This document shows, one piece after another, positions 26,911 through 37,365 of a stretch of DNA of 64,000 nucleotides (the stretch's first letter is position 1; each line of letters opens with the position of its first letter). Under the pieces are notes generated by a model. That model saw nothing but the letters and a program-made list of their open reading frames with translations. It searched no databases and was not told the origin of the DNA. This stretch comes from Kordia sp. (lineage in GTDB: Bacteria; Bacteroidota; Bacteroidia; Flavobacteriales; Flavobacteriaceae): NCBI RefSeq assembly GCF_022447245.1, contig NZ_JAKVBC010000011.1, positions 82,057-146,056 on the forward strand. The letters are read 5' to 3'. The position numbers were made by a program, and so were the translations under genes.

Positions 26911-27461
26911 TTAGGATTCTGGTAAATATACACTTCTGTTGCTCCCGAACCATATTTTTGATAGTTGGCATCATAGTATTTTACATTGTCGTAACGACCA
27001 AACAAGTATTCCAACTCTTGTCGCAATACACCAGCACCAACTCCGTGAATAAAAACTACTTTCGGAATGCGTTTTCTAATGGCAAATTCCAGTTGCCGTT
27101 TTGCAGTGTCAGTCTGCAAAGTAAGCATATCATAATTGCTCATGCCTTTGTTCGATTTAGTAAGTTGATGTATGTGCAAATCGACTTCCAAAATTGTTTC
27201 TATACGTTCTTTTCTAGTTTTTTCTATAGTTCGTTTTGGCTTTTTTGCGGCTTCTTTTTCTTGTAATGCGTTGTATATTTTTTGATTGGACAATTCGCGT
27301 GAAATTTCATCCAAAGATACTTTTACCAATTCAGAGGCTTCAAAATTTAATGGAAAACCTTCATTTGTCTCTATGGTAACTGTATTACCGTTAACAGCTT
27401 GCACAACTCCTGCAATGACATCATCAATTGCCTCTACCTTATCTCCTACTTGAAAACTCAT
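26907..27461 (-). CDS. Smr/MutS2-C-terminal-type endonuclease domain protein (DUF2027-like)
   Basis: 184 residues. An N-terminal small beta domain (VGDKVEAIDDVIAGVVQAV, KOW/Tudor-like) is followed by a Lys-rich linker, and the C-terminal Smr domain has EVDLHIHQL and the signature VFIHGVGAGVLRQEL. Smr domains nick DNA or RNA. This shorter architecture without the MutS ATPase is common in Bacteroidota. Confidence 0.85.
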   Translation of the reverse strand: MSFQVGDKVEAIDDVIAGVVQAVNGNTVTIETNEGFPLNFEASELVKVSLDEISRELSNQKIYNALQEKEAAKKPKRTIEKTRKERIETILEVDLHIHQLTKSNKGMSNYDMLTLQTDTAKRQLEFAIRKRIPKVVFIHGVGAGVLRQELEYLFGRYDNVKYYDANYQKYGSGATEVYIYQNPK

Positions 27462-27529
27462 GATTCTTACTTTAGAATTGCCTTTGTATCAGCAATAATT
27501 TATTTACAAAAATAACACGAGAAAGTACA

Positions 27530-28690
27530 TTATCCAACCATTACGTCCTCATCTACTTTCTGTTTTTTTCGATAAACAGATGGAGTCATGCCTGCAATAT
27601 TTTTAAACGCATTGTTAAAGGCTGATTTTGATTTAAAACCTACTTTTTCACTTATGGCTTCAATAGTGTAATTTTTATATTGATTTGATACTAAAAGTTT
27701 CTTAGATTTTTCTACTCTAAAAGAATTTACGTAAGATGAAAAGTTTTGTCCAAATTCAGAATTCAAAATTTGAGAGACATATTTACTATTAGAATTTACC
27801 ATTTTCGAAAATTCATAAATGGTTAATGTATTATTTAAATAAGCCTCTTCTACTTCCATTGCGATTGAAATGTCATTAATAAGGGTTTCGTTTTTTTGCA
27901 CTTTTTGCATCTTTTTTTTGCCCACAGGGTCTTGCTGATTTACTTTAGAATTCTCTTCAAGTGCGAGTAGTTTTGCCTTCTTTTGTCGCATTCCACGTAT
28001 ACCTACAAATAACAAATAACTCATTAGGAAAACAATGAATGGTATATACTTAACTTTTCCTGAAATACTATTTATAACATAAGTTGACAAAATAAAAATG
28101 ATGTATCCTATTACAAAATGTAGAATCCAGCGAATGCTAATACCATCGTAATAGGAATAAATTTCTTTGGAACGTTTTGTATAATACGAGTACGCTTTAA
28201 ATATACTGTAGATGTAGTAAATATTAATCAATGGAAATATAAATAATATTGCTACATAATTACTGTAATTCATAACTACGACTGAAACTTCAAAACTAAA
28301 GCTTTCTTGATCTTGACTAAATGTAAGGTAGAAAAAACACAATGTGTTGATAACAAATAAAATTAAAGGAAGGAAAAAATGAATTATAGGTTTCTCTTTT
28401 GCTTTATAATTCAAATCAGATAGGCTAAGTACATATAAATAAATGATTGGCGGTACTGCTAATAGCCCTACATAAAACATCAATGATAAATAGTTAATTA
28501 GAGAAATCAAAAATTGATTTTCAAAATCATCTGCCACAAAAACCATTGTTAGTAACAACAAAATAAATATTCCAAAATAACTGCCCAATAATAGGGAAGA
28601 TTTTGTTTTTTTTTGTATATTTTGTATGTTAAATCTTATAAAAAAGTAACTCGCAATACAAATGGGTATGATTAAAAGGGCTCTAAACAT
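27530..28690 (-). CDS. Membrane-embedded AraC-family regulator
   Basis: 386 residues. Seven or so N-terminal membrane helices (residues 1-230) are followed by a linker and a C-terminal AraC helix-turn-helix pair (about 285-380: NNTLTIYEFSKMVNSNSKYVSQIL, ISEKVGFKSKSAFNNAFKNIAGMTP). Such proteins act as one-piece membrane receptors and DNA binders in Bacteroidota. It is divergent from the S74 protein gene, so a shared 176-base control region (28691-28866) is possible. The ligand is not known. Confidence 0.85.
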   Translation of the reverse strand: MFRALLIIPICIASYFFIRFNIQNIQKKTKSSLLLGSYFGIFILLLLTMVFVADDFENQFLISLINYLSLMFYVGLLAVPPIIYLYVLSLSDLNYKAKEKPIIHFFLPLILFVINTLCFFYLTFSQDQESFSFEVSVVVMNYSNYVAILFIFPLINIYYIYSIFKAYSYYTKRSKEIYSYYDGISIRWILHFVIGYIIFILSTYVINSISGKVKYIPFIVFLMSYLLFVGIRGMRQKKAKLLALEENSKVNQQDPVGKKKMQKVQKNETLINDISIAMEVEEAYLNNTLTIYEFSKMVNSNSKYVSQILNSEFGQNFSSYVNSFRVEKSKKLLVSNQYKNYTIEAISEKVGFKSKSAFNNAFKNIAGMTPSVYRKKQKVDEDVMVG

Positions 28691-28866
28691 TTTTTAAGTA
28701 ATATGTTAATAAATTAAATATTTTATGTATAAAGTCAAAAAAAATAACAAAAAAATAACAAAAAATGTAGCGATTCACGGAATCAATGTATATTAAACCG
28801 AAATCAGTACATCGTTATTTTAGGTTCAAAACTATATTCGCAGCATAATTTTTTTCCCAACAAACA

Positions 28867-30867
28867 ATGAAATCTCTATTTACAAAACTAGCCTTTTTTA
28901 TTTTTACTTTTTCATTGCATGCACAAGTTGGAATAGGAACAACTTCCCCTGATGCAAGTGCTGCTTTAGACATTTCTGCTACGGACGCTGGAATACTCAT
29001 CCCTAGAATGACACAATCTCAACGAGATGGAATTTCAAGTCCCGCAACTGGTTTATTAATTTATCAATCAGACAACATTACTGGCTTTTATTATTTTAAT
29101 GGAAGCACATGGGTTTCTCTCAGTGGTGGCGGAACTGACAATGACTGGACAATCGCAGGAAACGATATATACAACGCAAATTCTGGAAATATTGGTATCG
29201 GAAATGCTGCGCCTTCTGCGAAATTTCATTTAACAGGAACAACAATCCCTGGCAGTTCTGGCGGATCTATCGATTTACTAAATGAAGACTTCTCATCTTA
29301 TAGTGTCAACCAAAATTATACTCCTGATGCAGATTGCTCCACAAATGGTTGGGAAGTTACAAGCACCGGAGATTCAAATAGTAATTGTGCAAACTGTACA
29401 GGTGACTTTTTATTTATTGATACAGAAAATTTCAATTGCGCTCAAAATGCTACTGCTATTATTACTTTTTCTAGTGCTCCTGCCACAACATCTGTTACTA
29501 TAAATTTTGACTACAGATTCAATAGCTATACAAGTGACTCATTCAGAGCATATTTGTATAACGACACAACATCTTCACAAGTTGGTGCAGATTTAGTCAA
29601 TGCAACAACGGATGTAAATACATCATACTCAAATACAGCTACAGTAAATGCCGGAGATACTTACTCTTTACGATTTGAATACATTGGAGATTTTGATTAC
29701 GGTGCTACTGTAGACAACATAATAGTTAGTGAAACAGCCCCTGCCACCTCAGGCACATATATTTTAAGGCTAGAGGATGGTCAACAGCAAAACGGATACA
29801 TTCTTACCTCTGACGCTAATGGCAATGCAACTTGGATGGCCCCATCCGGAGGTGGAGCAGATGACCAAACAATTGATTTGTTTAATTTATCTGGAAATGT
29901 CCTAAGTCTATCTTTGGAGAACGACGGACAAGCACCGCTTACTGTTGACTTATCAAGCTTGAGTGGCGGCGGGGGAAGTTATTCCTTCGAAAACGGACTT
30001 ACAGAGAGTAGTGGTACAGTCCGTTTAGGAGGGACTCTAACACAAAATACCACTATTGATTTAAATACCAATGATTTTGCTTTAGATGGTGATTCTAAAC
30101 GAATGATGACAGCTAGCTCTGATGTTGATTTTGTCTCTTTTGGAAATAGTACAGCAAACCCTGATACAGATTTTGACAATCAAACCTTTACAATCGATGG
30201 TGATTCTTATACCTTAGATGTTGTTTTAGGATATCATAGAGGTGCTAGTGGTGGCAGTAGCTTTAAAATGGGATCTGTGGAATATATGGTTGATGGTGGC
30301 GCCGAATTATTTTTAGACGGAGCAAGTGCTTTGAGCCCTTTTTATGACGCCTTTTCATTTGCTGATTTAGGAACAACAGATAATATAACCAACTTTAGTG
30401 GTACAAGTACCGGAGAATGGGAAGATATTTATGTTCAAAATACCGTGACTGTTTCCGATAGAAAAACAAAAGATAACATCTCAGAGTTAAACTATGGTTT
30501 AAAAGAAATTCTAGCATTACAACCGGTTTCTTTTGATTATAAGAAACAAATAGAAAAACAAAACAAATACAACGTTCCTTCACATTTACGAAAAAAGAAA
30601 TTGGGATTTGTAGCACAAGAAGTCTTAGAAATCCTACCCGAAGTTGTAAAAACTCATGATTGGAAAGTAACAAATGAAGCTTCTAAAACTGTCGCTCTTA
30701 AAGAAAATAATATTTACGGAATTATGTATGCTGATATTGTTCCTGTACTTGTAAATGCAATACAAGAGCAGCAAAAAACAATTGAGCAACAACAAGACGA
30801 TTATGAAACTTTAAAACGCAGAATAGAAAAACTGGAGGAAGATTTTAAAAAGCTTTCTAAGAGGTAA
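28867..30867 (+). CDS. Secreted surface protein with C-terminal S74 chaperone (tail-fiber-type) domain
   Basis: 666 residues with a signal peptide (LAFFIFTFSLHAQ) and the Bacteroidota head motif VGIGTTSPDASAALDI...MTQSQRD. It has long low-complexity Gly/Ser/Asn beta-rich parts and a C-terminal intramolecular chaperone domain (SDRKTKDNISELNYGLKEIL, LGFVAQEVLEILPEVV, about 530-620) of the peptidase S74 family. A terminal coiled coil follows (EQQKTIEQQQDDYETLKRRI). It is probably a trimeric fibre at the cell surface. It is followed 18 bases later by the T9SS protein gene, forming an operon. Confidence 0.85.
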   Translation: MKSLFTKLAFFIFTFSLHAQVGIGTTSPDASAALDISATDAGILIPRMTQSQRDGISSPATGLLIYQSDNITGFYYFNGSTWVSLSGGGTDNDWTIAGNDIYNANSGNIGIGNAAPSAKFHLTGTTIPGSSGGSIDLLNEDFSSYSVNQNYTPDADCSTNGWEVTSTGDSNSNCANCTGDFLFIDTENFNCAQNATAIITFSSAPATTSVTINFDYRFNSYTSDSFRAYLYNDTTSSQVGADLVNATTDVNTSYSNTATVNAGDTYSLRFEYIGDFDYGATVDNIIVSETAPATSGTYILRLEDGQQQNGYILTSDANGNATWMAPSGGGADDQTIDLFNLSGNVLSLSLENDGQAPLTVDLSSLSGGGGSYSFENGLTESSGTVRLGGTLTQNTTIDLNTNDFALDGDSKRMMTASSDVDFVSFGNSTANPDTDFDNQTFTIDGDSYTLDVVLGYHRGASGGSSFKMGSVEYMVDGGAELFLDGASALSPFYDAFSFADLGTTDNITNFSGTSTGEWEDIYVQNTVTVSDRKTKDNISELNYGLKEILALQPVSFDYKKQIEKQNKYNVPSHLRKKKLGFVAQEVLEILPEVVKTHDWKVTNEASKTVALKENNIYGIMYADIVPVLVNAIQEQQKTIEQQQDDYETLKRRIEKLEEDFKKLSKR

Positions 30868-30885
30868 TAATTATAACTGATAGCA

Positions 30886-32619
30886 ATGAAAACAAAAGTA
30901 TTAATATTTCTACTACTGCTGCATTACAGTTTTAGTTTTGGTCAATTACATATTGAAAACAACAATACACTCTATGTACAAAATCAAGTCGTTTTTGTAG
31001 AAAATAATGTAGATATTGAAAGTGGAAGTGCTATATCTTTGCGAGATGAAGCCCAACTTATACAGGGAAATTCAGGAACCTCTACAAACTTAGGATCTGG
31101 ATATTTATCAGTTTTTCAAGAAGGAATAAATTCTCCTTATCATTATAATTATTGGTGCGCTCCTGTAGGAGACTTTAGTACAAATAGTTCAGGAAATCAG
31201 AATTTTAGCGTAAACATGATGAGAGATGAATTTGGTACTTCTGCCCTATTTACCAATTCGTATGAAGGAGTAAGTTCTCCGCTTACCATTTCTAGTCAAT
31301 GGCTATACACTTACGACAATGGAACCGTTTATGCTGATTGGGATGCAATTAACGAAAGTACCAACATAAACCCAGGAGTAGGTTTTACCATGAAAGGCAC
31401 AAATGCGGTAACTAACCAACGATATGAGTATAGAGGAAAACCTAATAACGGAACAATCAACCTAAGTGTGTTAGCCAATCAAAATAGACTTATTGGAAAT
31501 CCGTATCCTTCTGCTTTAGATGCTGATCAATTCATTTTGGACAATGCCGCTACGATAACAGGAGAACTATTTTTCTGGGATCAATGGGGAACTGGTTCTC
31601 ATTACCTAAGTGATTATGAAGGTAATTATGCAACTTATACATCCTCTGGATTAGGCATGGGAACTGGCATTGCTGCAACTACACCTACAACAGATTACGG
31701 AGCTGGCGGAATCAACTCAACAAATACAGATATAAAAACTCCAAAACGCTACATCCCTATAGCACAAGGATTCATGGTTGAAGGGAATGCTACAGGAGGA
31801 ACTGTGGTAATACAAAATTCTCAAAGACCAAAATTACCTGAAACTTTCCAGAGTGATTATAAAGAAAATGCAGGTGATTCAGATTTCTTTAGTCCTTCAA
31901 ACAATATAAATTATTATTTAGGAAAAGCTTTTCGCTTTCCTACCTTCATATTTAAAATCAGTGTAGAAGATACTTATGATCGTAGATTAATGTTAGTACT
32001 GCGTGATGATGCAAATTCTAGTGCTGAATATGGTAAAGACGCAAAAGCCTCTGAAACACTTACTTCTGATGTTACTTGGCTGATAGAGAATGAATCGTTC
32101 ATTATCCAATCTGATAAATTTAGTATTGATAAGAAATTGCCCTTAGTATTTGATATTGGGATTTTGAACGATTTTTCATTCTCGCTTGAAGCGACAGAAT
32201 TCACTGACAATCTAGATATTCGAGTATTTTTACATGACAAGGAAACTGGACAATATTATGAATTTACATCTTTTGATGATAAATTTGATTTTACTCTTCC
32301 TGCTGGACGCATAAGTGAGCGTTTTGAAATCACTTTTTCTGAGGAAGTTTTATCTGTAGATGATACTAAGATTCAAAGTCTCACTATCTTTCAAAATAAC
32401 GCCTCACAGATACTTAACATACTAAACCCAAACCGTATGGAATTAAAATCAGTGACTATGCACGATATTTTAGGAAAAAAACTTTGGACAAAGAAAATTT
32501 CTGGCAACCAAGAAACGATCAGTATGGACACAAGTACACTGAGTGATGGTATATATATAGTTTCTGTGCTCAGTCAAGAAAATCAAGTACTAACAAAAAA
32601 AGTTACGGTTACAAATTAA
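30886..32619 (+). CDS. Type IX secreted protein with C-terminal sorting domain
   Basis: 577 residues. A signal peptide (LIFLLLLHYSFSFG) is followed by a beta-rich Asn/Gly/Thr-rich body, and the C-terminal about 75 residues (MHDILGKKLWTKKI ... LSDGIYIVSV ... KKVTVTN) form a type A T9SS sorting domain that would be removed as the protein is attached to the surface. No enzymatic motif is seen. Co-transcribed with the S74 protein; together they may form a surface fibre or adhesin. No terminator is evident before the convergent gene. Confidence 0.85.
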   Translation: MKTKVLIFLLLLHYSFSFGQLHIENNNTLYVQNQVVFVENNVDIESGSAISLRDEAQLIQGNSGTSTNLGSGYLSVFQEGINSPYHYNYWCAPVGDFSTNSSGNQNFSVNMMRDEFGTSALFTNSYEGVSSPLTISSQWLYTYDNGTVYADWDAINESTNINPGVGFTMKGTNAVTNQRYEYRGKPNNGTINLSVLANQNRLIGNPYPSALDADQFILDNAATITGELFFWDQWGTGSHYLSDYEGNYATYTSSGLGMGTGIAATTPTTDYGAGGINSTNTDIKTPKRYIPIAQGFMVEGNATGGTVVIQNSQRPKLPETFQSDYKENAGDSDFFSPSNNINYYLGKAFRFPTFIFKISVEDTYDRRLMLVLRDDANSSAEYGKDAKASETLTSDVTWLIENESFIIQSDKFSIDKKLPLVFDIGILNDFSFSLEATEFTDNLDIRVFLHDKETGQYYEFTSFDDKFDFTLPAGRISERFEITFSEEVLSVDDTKIQSLTIFQNNASQILNILNPNRMELKSVTMHDILGKKLWTKKISGNQETISMDTSTLSDGIYIVSVLSQENQVLTKKVTVTN

Positions 32620-32641
32620 CTCTTTTGAGTATTAGTGTAGT

Positions 32642-32890
32642 TTACTCTTCTTCTAATTCTTCTTGTTGTGAATATTTTTCTCGGTTAAAATATTCTTGAT
32701 TTTGATATTCTTTATGTGGATTTGACATTAGACGAGAAGTCACTTTATACAAACCAAACATCATTATGCAAACAGCAATGACCGTAACTACTATTTGTGT
32801 TTCACCTTTTATGTCTTCTCGAAAGAGCAATACTCCTCCACCGAGAAATACCATAATGAAATAAATTGCTGTTTTGTATTTAGAAATCAC
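32642..32890 (-). CDS. Small two-helix membrane protein
   Basis: 82 residues. Two membrane spans (IYFIMVFLGGGVLLF and IVVTVIAVCIMMFGLYKV) are separated by a short charged turn, with an acidic tail ending QEELEEE. Unknown function, single gene. Confidence 0.55.
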   Translation of the reverse strand: MISKYKTAIYFIMVFLGGGVLLFREDIKGETQIVVTVIAVCIMMFGLYKVTSRLMSNPHKEYQNQEYFNREKYSQQEELEEE

Positions 32891-32980
32891 TCTATATTAA
32901 TTTTTGGGTACAAAAATAGTAACTTTCTTTGGAAGCAAATTCATTTTGTGGTAAAACTAATGTGTATCCTTGAAAACAAG

Positions 32981-33436
32981 TTAGCTATTGCTGAGTAGCA
33001 CTAAGAATAAAATTGTTAGAATAGCAGCTGCAATCACACAAAAAATAGCCAAAGTAAGAAACTTGAAGTATAGTTTTAGCTTTGAGAATGCTTTGGTCAA
33101 ATCGTCCGTATCTTTTTCTAATAATGCCGTTTTCATTCGTCTTGAAAAACTGTATAAATATAATGCAGGAAAGAAACTTACAACAGCAATGAGCATATAT
33201 ATAATGGAATATGCATACGGAGGTAATTCACTCAAATTTGATAAAACCGTTGCGGCATCATTGAAGAATATTAGTGAAAAAATACCGACAAATAACAAGA
33301 AGCCTGAGAGTACAAACCCTATCATAGAAAGCACGAAAGCCCATTGAGAAGTTTCGCGAAGGAACTTCTTTGAGCTTTCGTTTAATCGTAATTCGAAGTT
33401 ATCGAATACACTACTATCTTGTTTGCGTATCGGCAC
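32981..33436 (-). CDS. DUF5362-like membrane protein
   Basis: 151 residues with three to four membrane helices (AFVLSMIGFVLSGFLLFVGI, AYSIIYMLIAVVSFFPALYLY, FLTLAIFCVIAAAILTILF) and a cytosolic helical segment DLTKAFSKLKLYFKFL. It fits the DUF5362 family by memory. Its ATG shares one base with the stop of the ornithine aminotransferase gene, so it is the second gene of that operon. Confidence 0.65.
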   Translation of the reverse strand: MPIRKQDSSVFDNFELRLNESSKKFLRETSQWAFVLSMIGFVLSGFLLFVGIFSLIFFNDAATVLSNLSELPPYAYSIIYMLIAVVSFFPALYLYSFSRRMKTALLEKDTDDLTKAFSKLKLYFKFLTLAIFCVIAAAILTILFLVLLSNS

Positions 33437-34674
33437 TATTCAAATTGTTTAAGTGTTTTAGTGATGATAGACACGCATTCTAATAACTGTTCTTCATTCA
33501 TTACTAGTGGCGGTGCAAAACGGATGATATTTCCATGTGTTGGTTTTGCTAATAAACCATTATCACGTAATGCCATACAAATATTCCATGCCGTATCACT
33601 CTCTTCTTTATCGTTAATTACTATGGCGTTTAACAATCCTTTTCCACGCACTAGCCTCACAATATTACTTGTTTCAATATAACTATTTATTTCAGCTCTA
33701 AAAATATGGCCAAGTCGTTCCGCATTTTCTGCCAAATTTTCTTCTTTAACAACTTCTAATGCTGCTATTGCCACACGACATGCTAAAGGATTTCCTCCAA
33801 AAGTGGATCCATGCTCTCCTGGTTTGATAGTCATCATAACTTCATCATCAGCCAATACAGCTGATACTGGAAATACACCACCTGACAATGCTTTACCCAA
33901 AATAAGAATATCTGGTCGGAAACCGTGATGCTCACAGCAAGTCATTTTTCCAGTTCGTGCAATTCCTGTTTGTACTTCATCAGCGATAAATAGTACATTT
34001 TTAGACTTACATAAATCATAAGCAGCTTTTAAGTAGCCATCATCTGGAACCATTACTCCTGCTTCTCCTTGAATCGGTTCTACCATAAATCCTGCCACAT
34101 TAGGGTCTTCTAAAGCTTTTTCTAGAGCTTCCAAATTGTTGTAATCTACAATCTCAAAACCTGGCAAATATGGTCCATAATCACTGTATGCACTTGGGTC
34201 TGTTGAAGAAGATACTGCAGCTAAAGTTCTTCCCCAGAAATTATTTTTAGCAAAGAGAATTTTCGCTTTGTTCTGTTCTATCCCTTTGACCAAGTACGCC
34301 CATTTCCTGCAGAGTTTCAAAGCGGTTTCTCCACCTTCCACACCTGTATTCATTGGTAAAATTTTGTCGAATCCAAATAATTCTGTTGCATACTTTTCAT
34401 ATTGCCCAAGCACATCATTATGAAATGCTCTTGATGTCAATGTGAGAATATCCGCTTGTTCTTTTAATGCTCCAACAATTTTTGGGTGACAATGTCCTTG
34501 GTTCACTGCAGAATATGCAGATAAAAAATCGTAGTATTTTTTTCCTTCTACGTCCCAAACATATACGCCTTCTCCTCTACTCAATACTACTGGTAATGGA
34601 TGGTAGTTGTGCGCTCCATACTTGTCTTCTAATTCAATTGCTTGCTGAGATGTTAATTGTTCTAAAACAGCCAT
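33436..34674 (-). CDS. rocD: Ornithine aminotransferase
   Basis: 412 residues, class III aminotransferase. It converts ornithine plus 2-oxoglutarate to glutamate semialdehyde plus glutamate. Visible: [20 protein letters not shown] near the N-terminus, [17 protein letters not shown], the Asp of [14 protein letters not shown], and the PLP Lys in [10 protein letters not shown]. The NYHPLPVV motif and length are specific to this enzyme over other omega-transaminases. It heads an operon with the downstream membrane gene. Confidence 0.95.
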   Translation of the reverse strand: MAVLEQLTSQQAIELEDKYGAHNYHPLPVVLSRGEGVYVWDVEGKKYYDFLSAYSAVNQGHCHPKIVGALKEQADILTLTSRAFHNDVLGQYEKYATELFGFDKILPMNTGVEGGETALKLCRKWAYLVKGIEQNKAKILFAKNNFWGRTLAAVSSSTDPSAYSDYGPYLPGFEIVDYNNLEALEKALEDPNVAGFMVEPIQGEAGVMVPDDGYLKAAYDLCKSKNVLFIADEVQTGIARTGKMTCCEHHGFRPDILILGKALSGGVFPVSAVLADDEVMMTIKPGEHGSTFGGNPLACRVAIAALEVVKEENLAENAERLGHIFRAEINSYIETSNIVRLVRGKGLLNAIVINDKEESDTAWNICMALRDNGLLAKPTHGNIIRFAPPLVMNEEQLLECVSIITKTLKQFE

Positions 34675-34813
34675 TTTAATAAATTTTTTAAGTGAATAAA
34701 ATAACCATTCCTACTGTACCTTTATCCTTTCGAAGAATTCGAAAATTCAGCGTGGGAGAGAAATCATCCCTAGAGGCTTGCAAATTACTAAATATTCATC
34801 TTGTAATAAAATC

Positions 34814-35197
34814 TTATTCTGATATTTTAGACGCTAGGGATGAAACTTGTAATTCCAAACGTTTCATTTCTCTTAAAATGGCACGTTTGTCCATTTGCAT
34901 CCATGCATATAATTTAATCATTGCATTAAACATAAAGCTGATTAAAATTCCTAATCCCCATTTAAGCATTTCGTTGGTTTCTGTAACTTTAAAAAATTGT
35001 ATTAAACAGTATACCAACATACCAAATGCCACTAAATTTATGATGTTTATAATAAGAACTAACCAACCTAACTTTCCGTTAAAAATGCTACCAATTGATC
35101 CCCAAAGTCCTTGTTCGTCTAATTCGTCATAAAACTTTGACTCTTCTTCTGTAAGTGTTTCTTTGATTAATTTATCGATGTCTTCCATTGTGCTCAT
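34814..35197 (-). CDS. DUF6768-like membrane partner of the ECF sigma factor
   Basis: 127 residues. An acidic helical N-terminus (MEDIDKLIKETLTEEESKFYDEL) is followed by two membrane helices (LVLIINIINLVAFGMLVYCL and GLGILISFMFNAMIKLYAW) and a basic coiled end. It follows the sigma-factor gene by five bases. This family pairs constantly with Bacteroidota ECF sigmas, so an anti-sigma role is likely but inferred from context. The start could be the second Met. Confidence 0.7.
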   Translation of the reverse strand: MSTMEDIDKLIKETLTEEESKFYDELDEQGLWGSIGSIFNGKLGWLVLIINIINLVAFGMLVYCLIQFFKVTETNEMLKWGLGILISFMFNAMIKLYAWMQMDKRAILREMKRLELQVSSLASKISE

Positions 35198-35202
35198 AAT
35201 TT

Positions 35203-35742
35203 CTATTTTTTTAATTGTTTTTTGATGTGTTCTCTTGCATGATACAGACGTGATTTGGCAGTTCCTACTGAGATTCCTAATGTTTTAGCAATATCTTTTA
35301 AGCTCAGTTCATGTACATAAAATAATCGTACTACTTGCTGTTGTGAACTCGAGAGCTTTGCTATAGCTTCCTTGAGTTGCTGCTTTAATTGCGATGAATC
35401 AGTTAACGGAATGTCACGAATAGATTCAGTGACGTTGTAATCGTTTTGTTGTTGTTTTTGCTTTGCAATTGTACGTGTCCAATCAATGGATTTTCTGTGT
35501 ACAATGCGCAACGCCCAACTTTTAAAACGTTCAGGATTTTGAAGTGTTTCTACTTTATCTATAATCAACTTCCAACTGTCTTGCGCAATGTCTTTTGCCA
35601 CATCTGCATCTTTGACAATCCAATACGCATGATTACAAAATGTTTTGTGAAACCGTTTCACCAATACTGCTAAGGCTTTTTGATTACCTTCAACATATTG
35701 TGTTACCAATTCGCCATCTGATATGTGATCTTTCTTATACAT
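35203..35742 (-). CDS. ECF-type RNA polymerase sigma factor
   Basis: 179 residues from ATG 35742 (MYKKDHISDGELVTQYVEG); a Met 9 bases upstream (35751) is equally possible. Region 2 (HAYWIVKDADVAKDIAQDSW, RFKSWALRIVHRK) and region 4 (LKEAIAKLSSSQQQVVRLFY ... LSLKDIAKTLGISVGTAKSR) are clear. It directs RNA polymerase to stress or envelope promoters. It is the first gene of a pair with the membrane protein at 34814. Confidence 0.92.
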   Translation of the reverse strand: MYKKDHISDGELVTQYVEGNQKALAVLVKRFHKTFCNHAYWIVKDADVAKDIAQDSWKLIIDKVETLQNPERFKSWALRIVHRKSIDWTRTIAKQKQQQNDYNVTESIRDIPLTDSSQLKQQLKEAIAKLSSSQQQVVRLFYVHELSLKDIAKTLGISVGTAKSRLYHAREHIKKQLKK

Positions 35743-35856
35743 AAAAAACATTCCGTTTACACTACAGACGGAGAAAAATTGGAAAGGTTCATTTTTTTTG
35801 AAAAGATTTTGTTTTTTTTTTAAGATATAAAGAAAGTATCATATCTGTAGCAACAG

Positions 35857-35883
35857 AAAAAGCTTCTGTTTCCAGAAGCTTTT
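35857..35883 (-). terminator. Terminator of the aceB-aceA operon
   Basis: AAAAGCTTCTG-TTTCC-CAGAAGCTTTT, an 11-base perfect stem with a T-rich 3' end on the minus strand, 131 bases beyond the aceA stop. The rest of 35752-36013 shows no gene. Confidence 0.75.
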
Positions 35884-36013
35884 ATCATGATCATGTCATA
35901 TCTATCTATTATCTATGAGATTGTAATTACATCCACTTAGCTACAAACTTTCCATATTTATCTGACATCTTGATCAACTAACTCAAAAAGTTTTTTACAA
36001 ACTAATTGATATT

Positions 36014-37291
36014 TTAAAACTGCGCTACTTCAGTACTATCTTTCATAGCAACTGTACTTGCTGCACCTGCAGTTACTGTATTTTGAACCGCATCAAAATA
36101 GGTTGTCCCCACAAAACCTTGATGTTTTACAGCATTGAATCCTTCTTTTTGTAATGCAAATTCGCGTTCTTGCAATTCAGAATAGCCTGCCATTCCTCTT
36201 TCTTTGTATGCTTTAGACAATTCAAACATGCTTGTATTTAGCGCGTGGAAACCTGCTAAGGTGATGAACTGGAATTTATAGCCCATTGCTGCCAATTCTT
36301 CTCTGAATGTTTCCATTTCTGCGACACTTAGTTTTGCTGCCCAATTGAAAGATGGCGAACAGTTATACGCCAACATTTTCCCTGGATATTGCGCATGAAT
36401 GGCTTTTGCAAATTCTCTTGCATAATCTAAATCAGGATTTGAAGTTTCCATCCAAACTAAGTCTGCATAAGGTGCATAACTCAATCCACGAGCAATTCCT
36501 TGTTTGATTCCATTATTTACATGAAAGAAACCTTCATGTGTACGTTCTCCTGTAATGAATTGTCCATCTCTTTCATCTATATCACTTGTTAACAAGTTGG
36601 CAGCATCTGCATCTGTTCGTGCAATGATAAGCGTTGGAACCCCCATGACATCCGTTGCCAAACGCGCTGCTACTAATTTATTGATCGCTTCTTGCGTTGG
36701 CACTAACACTTTTCCTCCTAAGTGACCACATTTTTTAGCCGAACTTAATTGATCCTCAAAATGAACTCCAGAAGCTCCAGCTTCTATCATTGCTTTCATT
36801 AATTCAAAAGCATTCAAATTCCCACCAAAACCAGCTTCTGCATCTGCAACAATTGGCACTAAGTAATCCAATTTATTTTCTGCTTCATTCACACATTGAA
36901 TTTGATCGCGACGCAATAAGGCATTGTTGATACGTTTTACTACTTGCGGAACACTGTTCGCAGGATATAAGGATTGATCTGGATACATTTCACCAGCCAA
37001 ATTTGCATCTGCAGCTACTTGCCATCCACTTAAATAAATAGCTTCCAAACCAGCTTCTACTTCTTGTACCGCTTGATTTCCTGTTAAAGCTCCTAAACCA
37101 GCTACAAAATCTTGGCTGTTTAACTTTGCCCATAATTTTTCAGCACCCAAACGTGCAATACTGTGATCTAACTTGTATGAACCTTGCAATTTTACCACTT
37201 CTTCAGCTGTATAAGGTCGTTCTACACCTTTCCAACGCGGATTTGTTGTCCAATCTGTAATTAATGCTTGAATTCTGTCTTGAGTTTTCAT
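36014..37291 (-). CDS. aceA: Isocitrate lyase
   Basis: 425 residues. It splits isocitrate into glyoxylate and succinate, the first step of the glyoxylate shunt. It contains the catalytic loop KKCGHLGG, the metal-binding stretch [16 protein letters not shown], and [11 protein letters not shown]. The length and sequence match the bacterial (E. coli-like) class. It lies 74 bases downstream of aceB on the same strand and so is in the same operon, ending in the terminator near 35870. Confidence 0.97.
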   Translation of the reverse strand: MKTQDRIQALITDWTTNPRWKGVERPYTAEEVVKLQGSYKLDHSIARLGAEKLWAKLNSQDFVAGLGALTGNQAVQEVEAGLEAIYLSGWQVAADANLAGEMYPDQSLYPANSVPQVVKRINNALLRRDQIQCVNEAENKLDYLVPIVADAEAGFGGNLNAFELMKAMIEAGASGVHFEDQLSSAKKCGHLGGKVLVPTQEAINKLVAARLATDVMGVPTLIIARTDADAANLLTSDIDERDGQFITGERTHEGFFHVNNGIKQGIARGLSYAPYADLVWMETSNPDLDYAREFAKAIHAQYPGKMLAYNCSPSFNWAAKLSVAEMETFREELAAMGYKFQFITLAGFHALNTSMFELSKAYKERGMAGYSELQEREFALQKEGFNAVKHQGFVGTTYFDAVQNTVTAGAASTVAMKDSTEVAQF

Positions 37292-37365
37292 AAATTTGTA
37301 ATAGATTATTATAATTGATAATTAGATCCTGTTGATTGTTGCCGCAATCGCAGGATTGTTTTTTT

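Noticed and set aside
34692..35132. 146-residue plus-strand frame across the sigma-factor region
   Set aside because: It covers the DUF6768-like gene in the opposite sense and has low-complexity composition.
35752..36013. Riboswitch upstream of the sigma factor
   Set aside because: The only structure is the terminator stem; no conserved core is visible.
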